From Mastigamoeba balamuthi (Eukaryota; Evosea; Mastigamoebida; Mastigamoebidae): 64,000 bases of DNA. Position numbers and translations under genes: made by a program. Of the stretch, positions 1-10,356 are shown piece after piece (position 1 is the stretch's first letter; every line of letters starts with the position of its first letter). The DNA is taken from NCBI GenBank assembly GCA_902651635.1, contig CACRSC010000077.1:74807-138806 (forward strand). The letters run 5' to 3'. The notes beneath the pieces are model-generated. The model was given only the letters and a program-made list of their open reading frames with translations. It was not told the DNA's origin and searched no databases.

Positions 1-79
1 GGGGGGGCAATTTTCCAGGTTTTTGTCCGATTGCAGGTGATTGCGTGCGTCGTGCGTGGGAGTGAAGGCGGCGGCGTAC

Positions 80-1373
80 GTTGGACTCGGCGAGGTTGCC
101 GTCTGTGACGCACCACTCGCCGGCGTGCTTGCCGGTGGCGGCCCAGCAGAGCGAGTAGAGCATGGGGATGTCCTGCATCGACCTGTTGACGACCGTGTCC
201 AGCACGCTCGACACCGTCGCCGGCACGCCCGCCGCGCCCACCAGCGGCACCGGCAGCACGACGTCGCCCCCGGGGCACACCACGTGCACGCACCTGCGCC
301 GAGAGGGTCGCAGAGGGCCGCGTGCTGTCAGCAGAGCCCCCCCCAAGGGCGGTATGGCCGCCGCGACTGTGCGCTGCCACCAAACTGAGAGCAAAGAGAG
401 AGAGAGGGCGAGGGCACAGCAACGCGCGGCCCCTGCGGTATCACACACGCCCGGCGGGCACCCGCGCGCGCGGGAGGCCTCTGCGGGGCACGCGGGTCGC
501 GCGCACGCATCGCGCGCTGCGTCTGCAGGTTTCCGGGGGATTTCCCACAGTGTCCCCCCGTCGGACACGTGCGCACAGCACCGGCAGCAGAGGAAGGGGG
601 GCCGAGCGGGGGCGCAGAGCGGGGCAGAGGGCAGAGGGGGGGGAGCACCTCTGGTCGCGCTGCTGGGGCTGCGCCGGGGTGCCCGACATGCGCAGGGACT
701 CGCTGATGGCGTTGTGCCACTGGTCCGCCGTCGCTCCCCCGGCCACGGGCACAATCACCAGGCACGTCTGGAAGTCCTTGTACAGCCTCAGCTCTGCGCT
801 CCCACCCCCACCCACCCACGCAAGCGCCGTTGGGTCTCAGCTCGCGCCCACGTGGTCCCGTTGCGTTCTTTTCCGCCGACCGACCCGACGCGGTTGCGAA
901 AAGCGGAGCGGGCTGCGGGAGGTACGGAGGGAGTTGGTGGCGGGCTTGAAGGGGGCCTCGAGGACGAGCTCGTCGGACTTGCCGGCGATCTTGAGGGCGA
1001 TCTTGGTGGGCCCCGTGTAGAGCGACATGACCGCCTTGGCCCTGCGCCCGCCCTTGCCCTCCCGCGGGTCCACCATCTCCACCTTGCCCTGCCTGCGCAC
1101 CAGCAGCAGCAGCAGCCCCCCAAGTCAGCAGCAGCGGTGGAGCGGGTCCTGGGAGCGCACATGACGGGCTTGACCTGCGGGGAGGGGCAGCGGGGCGGTG
1201 AGCGTCGGCGGAGGGGAGTGGGCGGTGAGCGTGTTGGCGTCAGCGCAAATCTGAAATTGCTCTGGGACACGGGGGGGAGAGAGGAGAGCGGACGGCGCGG
1301 GGAGCGAGAAGAGAGGGGGCGAGGGGGAAGGGAAGGGTCCGGCGGAGCGTACGACGTCGCCTTTCTTGCCCAT
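80..1373 (-). CDS. Unrecognised conserved-looking protein, N-terminal part, five exons, runs off the left edge
   Basis: I do not recognise this gene. The start is the ATG at 1373 (MGKKGDV). Exons that keep frame through GT-AG introns are 1353-1373, 1161-1174, 926-1092, 649-793 and 80-293. All four junctions join in phase, and the last donor (GTACGCC, below 80) points to more exons outside the window. The visible ~186 residues read as an ordered domain: a lysine-rich start, then KVEMVDPREGKGGRRAKAVM, SLYTGPTKIALKIAGKSDEL, a hydrophobic strand TCLVIVPVAGG, and later CVHVVCPGGDVVLPVPLVG. There is no signal peptide or transmembrane helix. The alternation of short beta-like strands would suit a PH-like or longin-like fold, but that is only an impression. 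The exon structure is well supported; the function is unknown. Confidence 0.6.
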
Positions 1374-2075
1374 TTGCGCTCGGCGTGTGCGGGGTTGGCT
1401 GGTAGCGGCGCAAAAGGGGAGAGAGAGAGGGACGAGATGAGTGTGTGAATGGTATAAAGTGCTGATTTGCCCCCGAGGTCAATCTGGTTCTAAATACGAC
1501 GGGATACGGATGCGCTGCCTCTGAGCCGCTTGCTTGGTGGGGTGCGCAGTGCGATCATCGGTGGGCCCCCGCCCAGGCATGCCTCACGACGGTGATTATT
1601 GCATATCTGCAGCATTTACGCTGAAATGTGGGAGTCATGGTTGTCCTCTTATGTCGAAATCACCCTGCTGCACTGGCATTACATTCGCAATACAGTGCCG
1701 TGTTGTGGGGCCCCCGTGTTGTTGGTCGTTCTCCTCAGTGGTGCGTGCGTTTGTCCCTGAGAAAAGAAGATTGCACCTGGTATGTAACGTCCTGTAACAG
1801 AATGACACCTCCTCTGCCCGCAGTGAGCACTGTTCAAATAACTGGAAGGTTGCCTGCTCCGTGCTCCTCCCCTGGAGTTGCCCCAACAGATCCACCACAG
1901 CGGAAATGCAACAGAGCAGATTCTCCAGCCAGCCGAGCCAAATATCTCGCAGACCTAAAAAAAGCACCGTCAGGAGGTAGGCTACCTCACGGCGCTGCCT
2001 CGGCCTCCTCCGCCTCCCCCTCCTCCGCGGCCACGCGTCGCAGGCTGCCCCCGCTAGTGGCACCCCTTCTCGAAC
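1374..2075. promoter_or_regulatory. Divergent intergenic region between the unknown gene and CDC14
   Basis: This 702 bp stretch separates two genes that start back to back, so it should hold both promoters and 5' leaders. Its GC content is lower than in the flanking exons around 1450-1970. Open frames crossing it do not resemble proteins. No clear TATA box or repeat was seen. Confidence 0.4.
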
Positions 2076-3953
2076 ATGGCCGCGCGGCTCGAACGTGCCG
2101 TCCCCGTCATCCCCGACCGCCTCTATTTCGTCTCTCGCAGGGCGAAAACGCTCGAAGACACGCAGCAGGTCGCGTTCATCAACACGGACGAGTGCGGTTC
2201 CGCCCACGCGATTCCGGCAGAGCCGGCCCCTCTGACGCGCAATCGCGCAGGATGTTCGAGTACCAGCCGTTCTTCACGGACTTCGGCCCGCTGAACCTCG
2301 GGCACCTCGTCGCCTACTGCCGCCTGATGGACGAGACTCTGGGACGCGAGGAGGGCAGGCGCGCCGTCTACCACTGGACGACGTTCGACCCCAAGCGCAG
2401 GGCCAACGCCTGCTACCTGCTGGGCGCGTACGCCATCCTGCGCCACGGCAGGACAGCCGAGGAGGCCGCAGCGCTGTTCCGGACGCTCTCGCCGCCCGTC
2501 ACCCCGTTCCGCGACGCCGCGGTGGGGCCCAACATGTTCCCGCTGCAGCTGGCCGAGGTGCTGCGGGGGGTGCACCGCGCGATGACGCAGGGGTGGGTCG
2601 ACGTGGCGACGTTCGACGTCGACAAGTACCTCTACCTCGAGCGGGTCGAGCACGGCGACATCAACTGGGTCGTCCCCGGTAAGGTACTCGCGTTCAGCGG
2701 CCCGCTGCCCACTCGCACGGTGTTCGGGTCCGCGTACACCCTCACGCCTGGTACGAGAGAGCCCCGCCCCCCCAGGCGGCGCTGCTGACCCGCATGGGCA
2801 GAGGACTACATCGACTACTTCAAGGCCAACAACGTGACGGCAGTCGTGAGGCTCAACAAGCGAATGTACGACGCCAGGCGGTTCGAGAAGAACGGCATAC
2901 GGCACTTCGACCTCATCTTCACCGACGGCGGCATCCCGAGCATGGCGCAGGTCACCTCCTTCCTCCGGATCGTCGAGAGCGAGCCAGGTACTGTCACCAA
3001 GCCGTCTGTCCACTTTATTGCTGGGTGTTCAGGGTGTTCACGTTCCCCCAGGGGCCGTGGCTGTTCACTGCAAGGCGGGGCTCGGCAGGACAGGCACCAT
3101 GATCTGCAGCTACCTCATCTACGTGCGATGCCGCGCCTTGCGTGGGCACCTCGGACTCACCGCCCTCGCAGAAATACCACTTCACCGCGCCAGAGGCCAT
3201 CTCGTGGAACAGAATTTGCAGACCGGGGTCTGTGATTGGCCAGCAGCAGCAGTACCTCGTCAGGTGCGCTGTCTGGCGTCCTCGTCAGTGCCTACTAAAC
3301 GGCATGGCAGATTGCAGCCGAAGCTGCCAACCGTGGACATCTCAGTCGGGACACTGCCGATGCAGACAACGTCGGAGGAGCCGCCGAGGCAGGAGACCAA
3401 GCCCACCCACCACATAGCTCCAGCATCGCACGCGCACACGGGCAGCATCATAGTCGTGTCGGGTTCAGCGGCCCCTGTGGCTGCCGTTCCCGTGCCTGTA
3501 CTCCCCAAGCACTCATACGCTCTCCGAGACCGTGGGCGACCATCGGGGAACAGTGAGCGGCCCCGCCAAACCCTCGTGGGCGGCCTCCCAGTTCGCTCAC
3601 GTTCGCACCCCCCCTCCCCGGCAGGTCTGCAGCAACGAAAGCTGGAGAACCAGAACAGCACCCTCGACGGAGGCATAAGACCGGCGAGCTCTCGCCCGGG
3701 ATCGGGGATGCAAAGACCTCCGCCCCCGAGGGTGTCGACTCCGCCTCAGGTCGGACCGGGCCAGCGCATGCCGACACTGAGCGGCGTCCGGTGCCTCACA
3801 GCCGACTCGACCAACTCGCAGCGGGCGCTCATGTCCACAGCGTCCAAGCAGCAGATACGCAGGACCGCCGGGGGATCTGCCACACAGTCGCAGGTGCGCT
3901 CTGCCGCAGTGACCACTACAAGCACGGCAGCGCGGAAACCCCGTGCCAAGTAA
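2076..3953 (+). CDS. CDC14: CDC14-type dual-specificity protein phosphatase
   Basis: CDC14 removes phosphates from CDK sites and acts in mitotic exit, cytokinesis and cilium-related processes. Six exons keep frame: 2076-2191, 2251-2750, 2802-2987, 3052-3122, 3172-3263 and 3311-3953 (535 aa; a possible in-frame intron 3553-3624 would give 511). The N-terminal pseudo-phosphatase domain has the CDC14 hallmarks [55 protein letters not shown]. The catalytic domain has [20 protein letters not shown], the signature loop [10 protein letters not shown] (Cys nucleophile and Arg), and [16 protein letters not shown]. Residues after about 320 are a low-complexity Ser/Pro/Arg tail, as in other CDC14 proteins, and would be the regulatory region. 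The start at 2076 matches the usual family length before the PDRLYF motif. It is convergent with the ATPase at 4166. Family assignment is secure; tail splicing is not. Confidence 0.95.
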
Positions 3954-4165
3954 ACAGTACCGATTCTGCGGATGACCATGGCACAAAAGCCATCTTAAAA
4001 GACATTTCATTTGCGACTCAATGCTTACCCTAGCAGACGATGGGTGTGGCCAATCAATCGCGTAACGATCGTTGTTTACTTAGATGTGGGGGGTTGTTCG
4101 TGCGTTTGTCAGTGGATCTTGTGGCAAAACCGTTTTTGATCGACGGTCGGTCCTCTGGGCCCGAC

Positions 4166-7100
4166 CTACCACATAAACTTACGAATTGGCGGGAACCTCC
4201 TCGCGATCAGCTTGCGAAGCTCGTCCGCGCCCCAAATGGCAATGCTAAACGCGAAGGCCAGACCCCAGTACTTGGCGGGGACGTGATTCGTCTGAATGAC
4301 CGCCTGGACCTTGGAGTTGAGGCGCGGGAGCTCCACGATGAGGACCGTAGCCAGAATCTGGAAGCCTACGCCGGCCATCAGCCAGAGGTTCCTCGAGGCC
4401 TTCTTGTGCGGCATGTGCTGGAAGAGGGACACGCGGCGGGTGCGGGTGGCCAGCATGTTCCCGACCTGGCAGGCGGTGAGCGTCACGAAGAAGACGCTCA
4501 TCGACGTGTTGGTCAGGTAGTCGTAGTGGTCCTGGCCCATGTTGTTGAAGCTAGCGTTCCACGTGTCCCAGCTGAGGAACAGCTCGCGCGGGTAGATGCC
4601 CTCCTCCCACCAGAAGAAGAGGAAGAACGCGATCCACGCCGACATGGACTCGAGGGTCCCGATGAAGAAGTAGCAGTGGCACAGCAGCTTGGCCGACAGC
4701 AGGTGGTCCGTCGGCTTGGCGGGCTTCCTCGTCATCACGTCCTTCTCCGACTTCTCCTGCGTCATCGCCATCGAGGGCCCGACGTCGGTGATGCAGCAGA
4801 TGTAGATCATCAGGAACGGGCTCAGCGAGAGCGGCAGGCCCAGCAGCAGGTTGGCGATCGGGGGCAGCAGCTCGGACCAGCTGCCGGCGGGGATCAGGTA
4901 CAGGACGACCTTCTTGATGTTGTCCATCAGCACGCGGCCCCTCTCGATGGCGTACGAGATGTTGCGGAAGTCGTTGTCGAGCAGCACCAGCGCCGCGGCC
5001 TCGCGGGCCACGTCGTTGCCGTCGCCCATCGAGATGCCGACGTCGGCCTGCTTCAGCGCGGGCGAGTCGTTGACACCGTCGCCCGTGACCGCGACGACCT
5101 GGCCGACGCGCTGGAACTCCTTGACGACCTGCAGCTTGTGCTCGGGCTGCATGCGGGCGAAGACGAGCTCGTCGTGCTTGAGGATCCAGTCCCACGACTC
5201 GGTCGAGAGGCTCGGGATCTCTGTGCCCGGGATGACGACCGCGTGGCCTGACGTGGCCTCGCTCGTGTCGACCCTGTCCTTGCCCACGACGATAACCCTC
5301 TCCGAGCGCACGATGCCGACCATGCGCGCGATGGCCACGGCGGTCAGGTGGTAGTCGCCCGTGATGATGACGACCCTGACGTGCGCCCTGCGGCACGTCT
5401 CGACGACCTCCTTGACCTCGGGCCTCGGCGGGTCCATCAGCGAGACGAGCCCGATGAAGCACAGGCCGTCGGTGGGGATCTCGCCGCGCTTCCAGTCGAA
5501 CGTGTCGACGGGGTACTGCGCCCTGTCGAGATGCCTCTTGCAGATGGCCAGCACGCGCTTGCCCTGCCCCGAGAGCCCGTCCTGCTGCGCCTTGATCTCC
5601 GTGATCATGTCCTGCGTCACGGGGATCTCCTGGCCGTCGCTGCCGAGCACCGTGACCGAGCGCCCGAGCAGCATCTCGGGGGCGCCCTTCATGAGGACGA
5701 CGGGCTCGTTGGCGTCGGCGGGGTTGCGGTGCACCGTCAGCGCCCACTTGTTCTTCGAGTTGAACGGGATCTCGTGCAGCTGCGGCGCCGACGCGGCCAT
5801 GGCGTTGGGGTCGATGCCCAGCAGCCTGGCGTAGTCGAGCAGCGCGTTGTCGGCCGCGTTGCCGCAGCCCGCGTAGCGCGCCTGGTTGCAGAGCACGCCG
5901 CCGAGCATCAGGTGCAGCATCGAGATGTCGCCGTTGGACATCATCTGCTTGACGTCGTCCGAGGCGGCCTGCAGCATGCGCCCGCCGAGGTAGACGTCCG
6001 AGACGGTCATCTTGTTGAGCGTGATGGTGCCGGTCTTGTCGCTGCCGATGACGTTAACGGTGCCCAGCGTGTGCACCGTCGGCAGCGACTTGACGAGGAC
6101 GCGGCGCTTGGCCATGGCCCTCGCGGTCAGCACGAGCGTCAGCGTCGTGCAGGCGGGCAGGCCCTCGGGGACGAACGCGATGATCGTCGAGACGAGCAGC
6201 GTGAGCATCGTCGGCAGGTTCATGAACCCGTGGTGGTCCCTGCGCAGCCACAGCGCCCAGCAGAGCGCCAATGCGACGTTGATGGCGATGCTGACGACGA
6301 CGACGAACCCCACGTAGTTGCGGATGTCGCGGATCAGCGGCGCCTGCTTCTTGGTCGAGTTCTTGTTGACCATGTCCGAGATCTTGCCCAGCAGCGTGTC
6401 GTTGCCCTTGGCCACGACGACGCCCGTCGCGCTGCCCTCGACGCACAGCGTGCCCATGAACGCCATGTTCTTCGAGTGCAGGTACTCCTCGCTGCCCGCC
6501 TCGAGCGCGCAGTGCACCGGCTCGCTCTCGCCCGTGATCATCGCGCAGTCGAGCGACAGCTGCGAGACGCTGATCAGGCGCAGGTCCGCAGGCACCTTGC
6601 TGCCGAGGTCCAGCTGCACGATGTCGCCGATCGTCACACTGGCAACAGGCACGTCGCGCGCAGAGCCGTCGCGGATGACGCGGGCCATCTGCGGCATCAT
6701 CGACGTGATGCCCGCCATGACGCGCGCAGAGGTCCAGTCCTGCATGACGGTGAACGTGATGTTGAACACGATGACCGCGAACAGCATGCCCGCGAGCAGC
6801 AGGTTGACCGGCACTGCGTGTGGCACGGGAGGGGTGTGAGACATAACGGTAAAACTCGCGGATGTGAAATTGGGACCAACGAATTCAACTCAAATAGGGG
6901 TTGCCGAAGACTGGTGGTTGAGGTCACGTACGCGGAGGGGTACCGAGAGGCTGGTAGCAGAGGATGCAGAGTACACAGGCAGGCCAGAGGATCATGTTGA
7001 AGCCCGCGAGGAGGTAGCCGAGGATCTGGAGGACCAGGCTGCGCCTCTTGGTCAGGATCAGGTTCGGACCCAGCTCAGCCAGCCGCCTGTCTCCCACACG

Positions 7101-7713
7101 TGCAGCGAGGACATGAACCACCACGGGGATGTGAGACACACCGCACTGGGCAGGTAGGGTGTACTCACTTGCCGGCCTCAGAATGCGAGAGGCCCTCGGG
7201 GCTCGTGCGGATCCGCGCGAAGAGGTCCGAGAGCGGCGTCTTGTGGAACTCGGGCGAGTCCTCGTCCTCGACGTCGGCGGTCGGGACGCCCGCGAGCTGG
7301 GTCTCGCGGACCCTCTGGCCCTGGCTGTGCCTCCTGAGGTCCATCGACGCGTGCATGACCTGGTCGCGCGTCTGGTAGCTCAGCGAGACCCTCGGGTCCG
7401 TCGCCAGGCGCGGCAGCGGCCTCAGGCCCGCCTCGACCGCCGCAGGGCTGCAGGGGAACGAGGGGGTGGCGGGTGAGAACGTGCGAGAACGGTCAAGAAG
7501 CGAGCGGGGGTTGCGAAAAGACGCTGACGGTCTCGGTGTGCGTCATCTATTTTAAAATGCTGTGTTACGTGCAGTATTGGAATTGTACCTCCTGGGACGC
7601 AGGGGGATCTCGTCCGGGGGCGGCGTGGCTGCCGAGTCGACGGAGAACCTGCGCACCTCGCGGATGAAGCGCCTGGTGCGCGAGCCCAGGTCTAACGAAG
7701 CGTGGTGATACAT
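4166..7713 (-). CDS. Type IIC-like P-type ATPase, Na+/K+-ATPase alpha subunit family
   Basis: This is a plasma-membrane cation pump driven by ATP through an aspartyl phosphate. Four exons join in phase: 7589-7713, 7169-7447, 6932-7086 and 4166-6813 (1068 aa). Features in order are a Ser/Arg-rich cytosolic N-terminus with RRFSVDS, a cation-ATPase N domain (ELGPNLI), M1-M2, the actuator motif TGESEP, M4 with PEGLPA, the phosphorylation site SDKTGTIT, the nucleotide domain with KGAPE, the hinge TGDGVNDSPALKQADVGISM, and six C-terminal membrane helices. The M5-M6 region with DNDFRNISYAIERGRVLMDN and DVGPSMAMTQEKSEKDVM follows Na,K/H,K and fungal/protist IIC pumps rather than SERCA. Two differences stand out: DKTGTIT instead of DKTGTLT, and PEGLP instead of the metazoan PEGLL. 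No clear beta-subunit SYGQ-type docking motif was seen, so ion specificity (Na+/K+ versus Na+ alone or H+) is open. Confidence 0.9.
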
Positions 7714-8973
7714 CCTGACTTTCCGGATGCAGCTGTCGAGGGCAGGGAGAGTTAAAGAAGTGTCACGATATTTTCGGGGATCTGGGGGGTGATTCGAAGT
7801 GGGCCCCCACGTAACTCACTCTTTTTCTTTCTTCTCGGTTTTCCTACGAGCTTCTCGAGAAGATATGTTGTTGCCCGGCCCAGGGGCTGCCTGGAACCGC
7901 CGCTGCCATGTCTCAGCGATGCAGATGCCCCGAGAAAAATGTGTTGTGTTCTGTGTGCCCGAATCTGGAAATGTCGAATTGATAATGCTGACACTTCGGT
8001 CGGTTGTCGTTGTAGATCCGGGGGGCAGCCGGTGAGTATTGCTCCCCGCGACGCGCCCTACACGAGGGTGTCTTTGTCTGGGGCCGAGTCGGCCAGCTTG
8101 GCGCGCCCGGCGCCGTTTTCAACCGAACCGAAAAAGGGGTTTCGTCAGGAGGAGGCTTTTTTCCATGATTCTGCTTGGGGACCCCACCGTCGCTTCGCGG
8201 CCGAAAGTGCACCGCACAGCTCGCCTTGGCCTGTCCCCGGGGCACCGGGCGTTGCGGCGCCCCGGGACCGCCGGCCCTCGATGCCGGCCGTGGATGGCTT
8301 GCCGTTGCCCTGCTCTCCCCCCGGGCTTCTGCATGGTCCTGCAGGGATAATGCCCCCACGATCTCTGTGGGCTTTGCCACACCCAACTGACTGCTGAATA
8401 GCCGCACACGTCCCGCACCTCTGCATCTCCCCCGCTCGCTGGCGACCTCCTGCGGCGCGCCCTGCATGCGGGTCATGCCAATTGCACAGGGGCCGAGCGG
8501 TGCGGAACCGCGTGTCCTGCCACGGGAACGACCGGCCTATGGGGTTTTGGTACCACTTGAGCGGCGACGGTGGATGAGACCACCAGCGTGGGGGCTGAAC
8601 GAACGGTGAAGGTCTCTTTGGCTGTCCTGCCGCGCCAGACCGTCACCCTGTCTCAGGCTCGGTACCAGGGCAGTCCAGCGTCAGAGCCGTGGTCGACACA
8701 ACGCCGTTCTCGTGGAAGCTCAAGGACAGACGAGCGTGGTGGCCGAGCACATCCGCGGCGTTCGCCTCATTGGTCCTTTCTGACACCCGCAGCACAACTC
8801 CCACGGGGAAGAAACAGAGAAGGGGTACAGTCAACCATGGAACCGCCTGAGAATCCCAAGAACACAGTATTTACTGTATACAACACGCGGTACTGTGGGT
8901 GGGGGGCGGGCGTCGCCTGCCAGCACGCCAGTCCCGTAGATCTCACACTCGCTTGGCGCCACGCAGCTCAGCA
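7714..8973. other. Intergenic region without a supported gene
   Basis: This region covers the promoter and leader of the ATPase (-) and the 3' side of the hydrolase gene (-). Several short frames exist on both strands, but none gives a recognisable protein and none has splice-linked continuation. No repeat or RNA gene was seen. Confidence 0.4.
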
Positions 8974-9978
8974 TCAGCACGAGGACGCGAGGCGCCAGGC
9001 CGACTCGGAGGACCCGATGAAGCCCGTGAGCTTGGCGAAGAACCACTCGGGGCCGGGCCCGTCCTCGACGACGTCGTGGGCGGCGCCCTCGGCGACGTGG
9101 AGGTCGCACGAGAGCTCCCTGGCGAGCAGCCGCGCGTTGGCCGGCGGTATCATCGAGTCGCGCGACCCCACGATGACCTGCGAGCGCACCGACCCGCGCA
9201 GGAACCGCAGCCGCTCGCGCGTGTCGTGCCGCATGATGGCGCCGACGTGCTCGCGGATCGTCGAGGGGCTGGCCGCGGGCTTGCCGCCGTTGAGGTCCAT
9301 CTGGCGCCGCAGCCTCTGCATCGCGCGGTCGCCGTGCTGGCGCAGGTAGTCGTCCGAGTAGTTGTTGCGCGCGACGAGCCGCAGGACGCGGTCGCACGAC
9401 GGCGGCGAGCCCACGCAGCCGAGCATGTTGCGCAGCACGCGCACCGAGGGCATCGTCGACCACGTCGAGCCGCCCGCGTGCGTCGAGACGAGCGTCAGCG
9501 AGCAGACCGACGCGGGCCGCAGCAGCGCGAGCTCCTGCGCGATCATCCCGCCCATGCTGTGGCCCACCACGTGCACGCTCTGCGCCGGCAGCTCCTCCCC
9601 CTCGTCGCGCGGCCACCACCCGGCGTCCCCCAGCGCGGCCGCCGCGTCGCGCGCCAGCATGTCGACCGAGCAGTGCGGCGACTCGGCCGCGAAGGCGCTG
9701 CGCGAGAGCCCGCAGCCGCGGTTGTCGAGGGCCATGACGCTCCAGCCGCGCGCCAGCACGAGGAAGAGCACCGTCCGCTCCCACGAGTAGTGCGAGCAGC
9801 CCAGGCCCGAGAGCAGCAGCACGCGCGGGGCCGCGGGCGAGGCGGGGTGCGGCGCGCTGTAGACCCAGTAGTGCGTCTCGCCGCCAAACGCGGTGTTGAC
9901 GACGCCGTGCCGCGTCTGCGGCGACGCCTCGAGCTCCAGGATGTCGGCGCTCTGGGGGCGCGCTGCCCGTTGGTCCAT
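8974..9978 (-). CDS. Alpha/beta hydrolase fold protein
   Basis: This is a single-exon gene of 334 aa and a member of the abhydrolase_1 family (serine hydrolases acting on esters, lipids or related substrates). The fold is visible in order: strand and oxyanion loop VLLLSGLGCSHYSW, the LDNRGCGLS motif, the nucleophile elbow VHVVGHSMGGMIAQE (Ser of GHSMGG), the acid loop VIVGSRDSMIPPANA, and the catalytic His in EGAAHDVV. The triad Ser-Asp-His is therefore complete. There is no signal peptide or transmembrane helix, so it is probably cytosolic. The start at 9978 is the first ATG and gives a short N-terminal extension before the beta-rich start. The N-terminal segment with THYWVYS suits a hydrolase acting on a small or lipid-like substrate, but the substrate cannot be named. 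It is divergent from NSUN5, 378 bp away. Confidence 0.85.
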   Translation of the reverse strand: MDQRAARPQSADILELEASPQTRHGVVNTAFGGETHYWVYSAPHPASPAAPRVLLLSGLGCSHYSWERTVLFLVLARGWSVMALDNRGCGLSRSAFAAESPHCSVDMLARDAAAALGDAGWWPRDEGEELPAQSVHVVGHSMGGMIAQELALLRPASVCSLTLVSTHAGGSTWSTMPSVRVLRNMLGCVGSPPSCDRVLRLVARNNYSDDYLRQHGDRAMQRLRRQMDLNGGKPAASPSTIREHVGAIMRHDTRERLRFLRGSVRSQVIVGSRDSMIPPANARLLARELSCDLHVAEGAAHDVVEDGPGPEWFFAKLTGFIGSSESAWRLASSC

Positions 9979-10356
9979 TCGCGAGGGGAGGGGGCTGAGC
10001 GCGGGCTAGAGCTCCGCCGTCCTGAGCGTCGTCCGAGTGTGCGCACAGTGCAACTAATGTTCTCGCCGCAGATTTATTACCGGCTTTCTGGGGTCTCAGA
10101 TTCCCTCGTGCCGTCAGCGGACCCACGTGGGTCCACGCTACTGGAACGCGCGAAATGCAATCGCACACCCCGTGACTCAGGGGGCTCCAACCTCGCCCCG
10201 GGCGATGACTGTTAGTTTCCCGGGTTCTCCGGTGGCGCCCGCGCACACATTTGATCCCCCACCCCAGAGAAGAGAAGAAAGATATTTTCGCAATGACATC
10301 AGCAGCCCCTCTTCCCCTTTTCCAACAGCCCGCACAGATCCGCCGGTCCGGACCCG
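9979..10356. promoter_or_regulatory. Head-to-head intergenic region, hydrolase and NSUN5
   Basis: This 378 bp interval lies between two divergently transcribed starts, so it is presumably a shared promoter region. No TATA box is convincing. A purine-rich stretch near 10265-10285 and a pyrimidine-rich stretch near 10305-10325 precede the NSUN5 start. Confidence 0.4.

Noticed and set aside
1628-2788. Open frame of 386 codons extending upstream of the CDC14 exon 2
   Set aside because: Only the part from 2251 matches CDC14. The upstream portion is leader sequence, and the true first exon starts at 2076 in another frame and splices at 2191.
4040-5251. Long open frame on the plus strand opposite the ATPase (also 5348-7000)
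   Set aside because: It is the antisense of a certain P-type ATPase exon. GC-rich exons leave the opposite strand open, and its Arg/Val/Asp-rich translation has no domain.
8899-10215. 438-codon frame on the plus strand opposite the hydrolase
   Set aside because: Antisense of the hydrolase, which has a complete catalytic triad in the proper order. The plus frame is Arg/His-rich noise.
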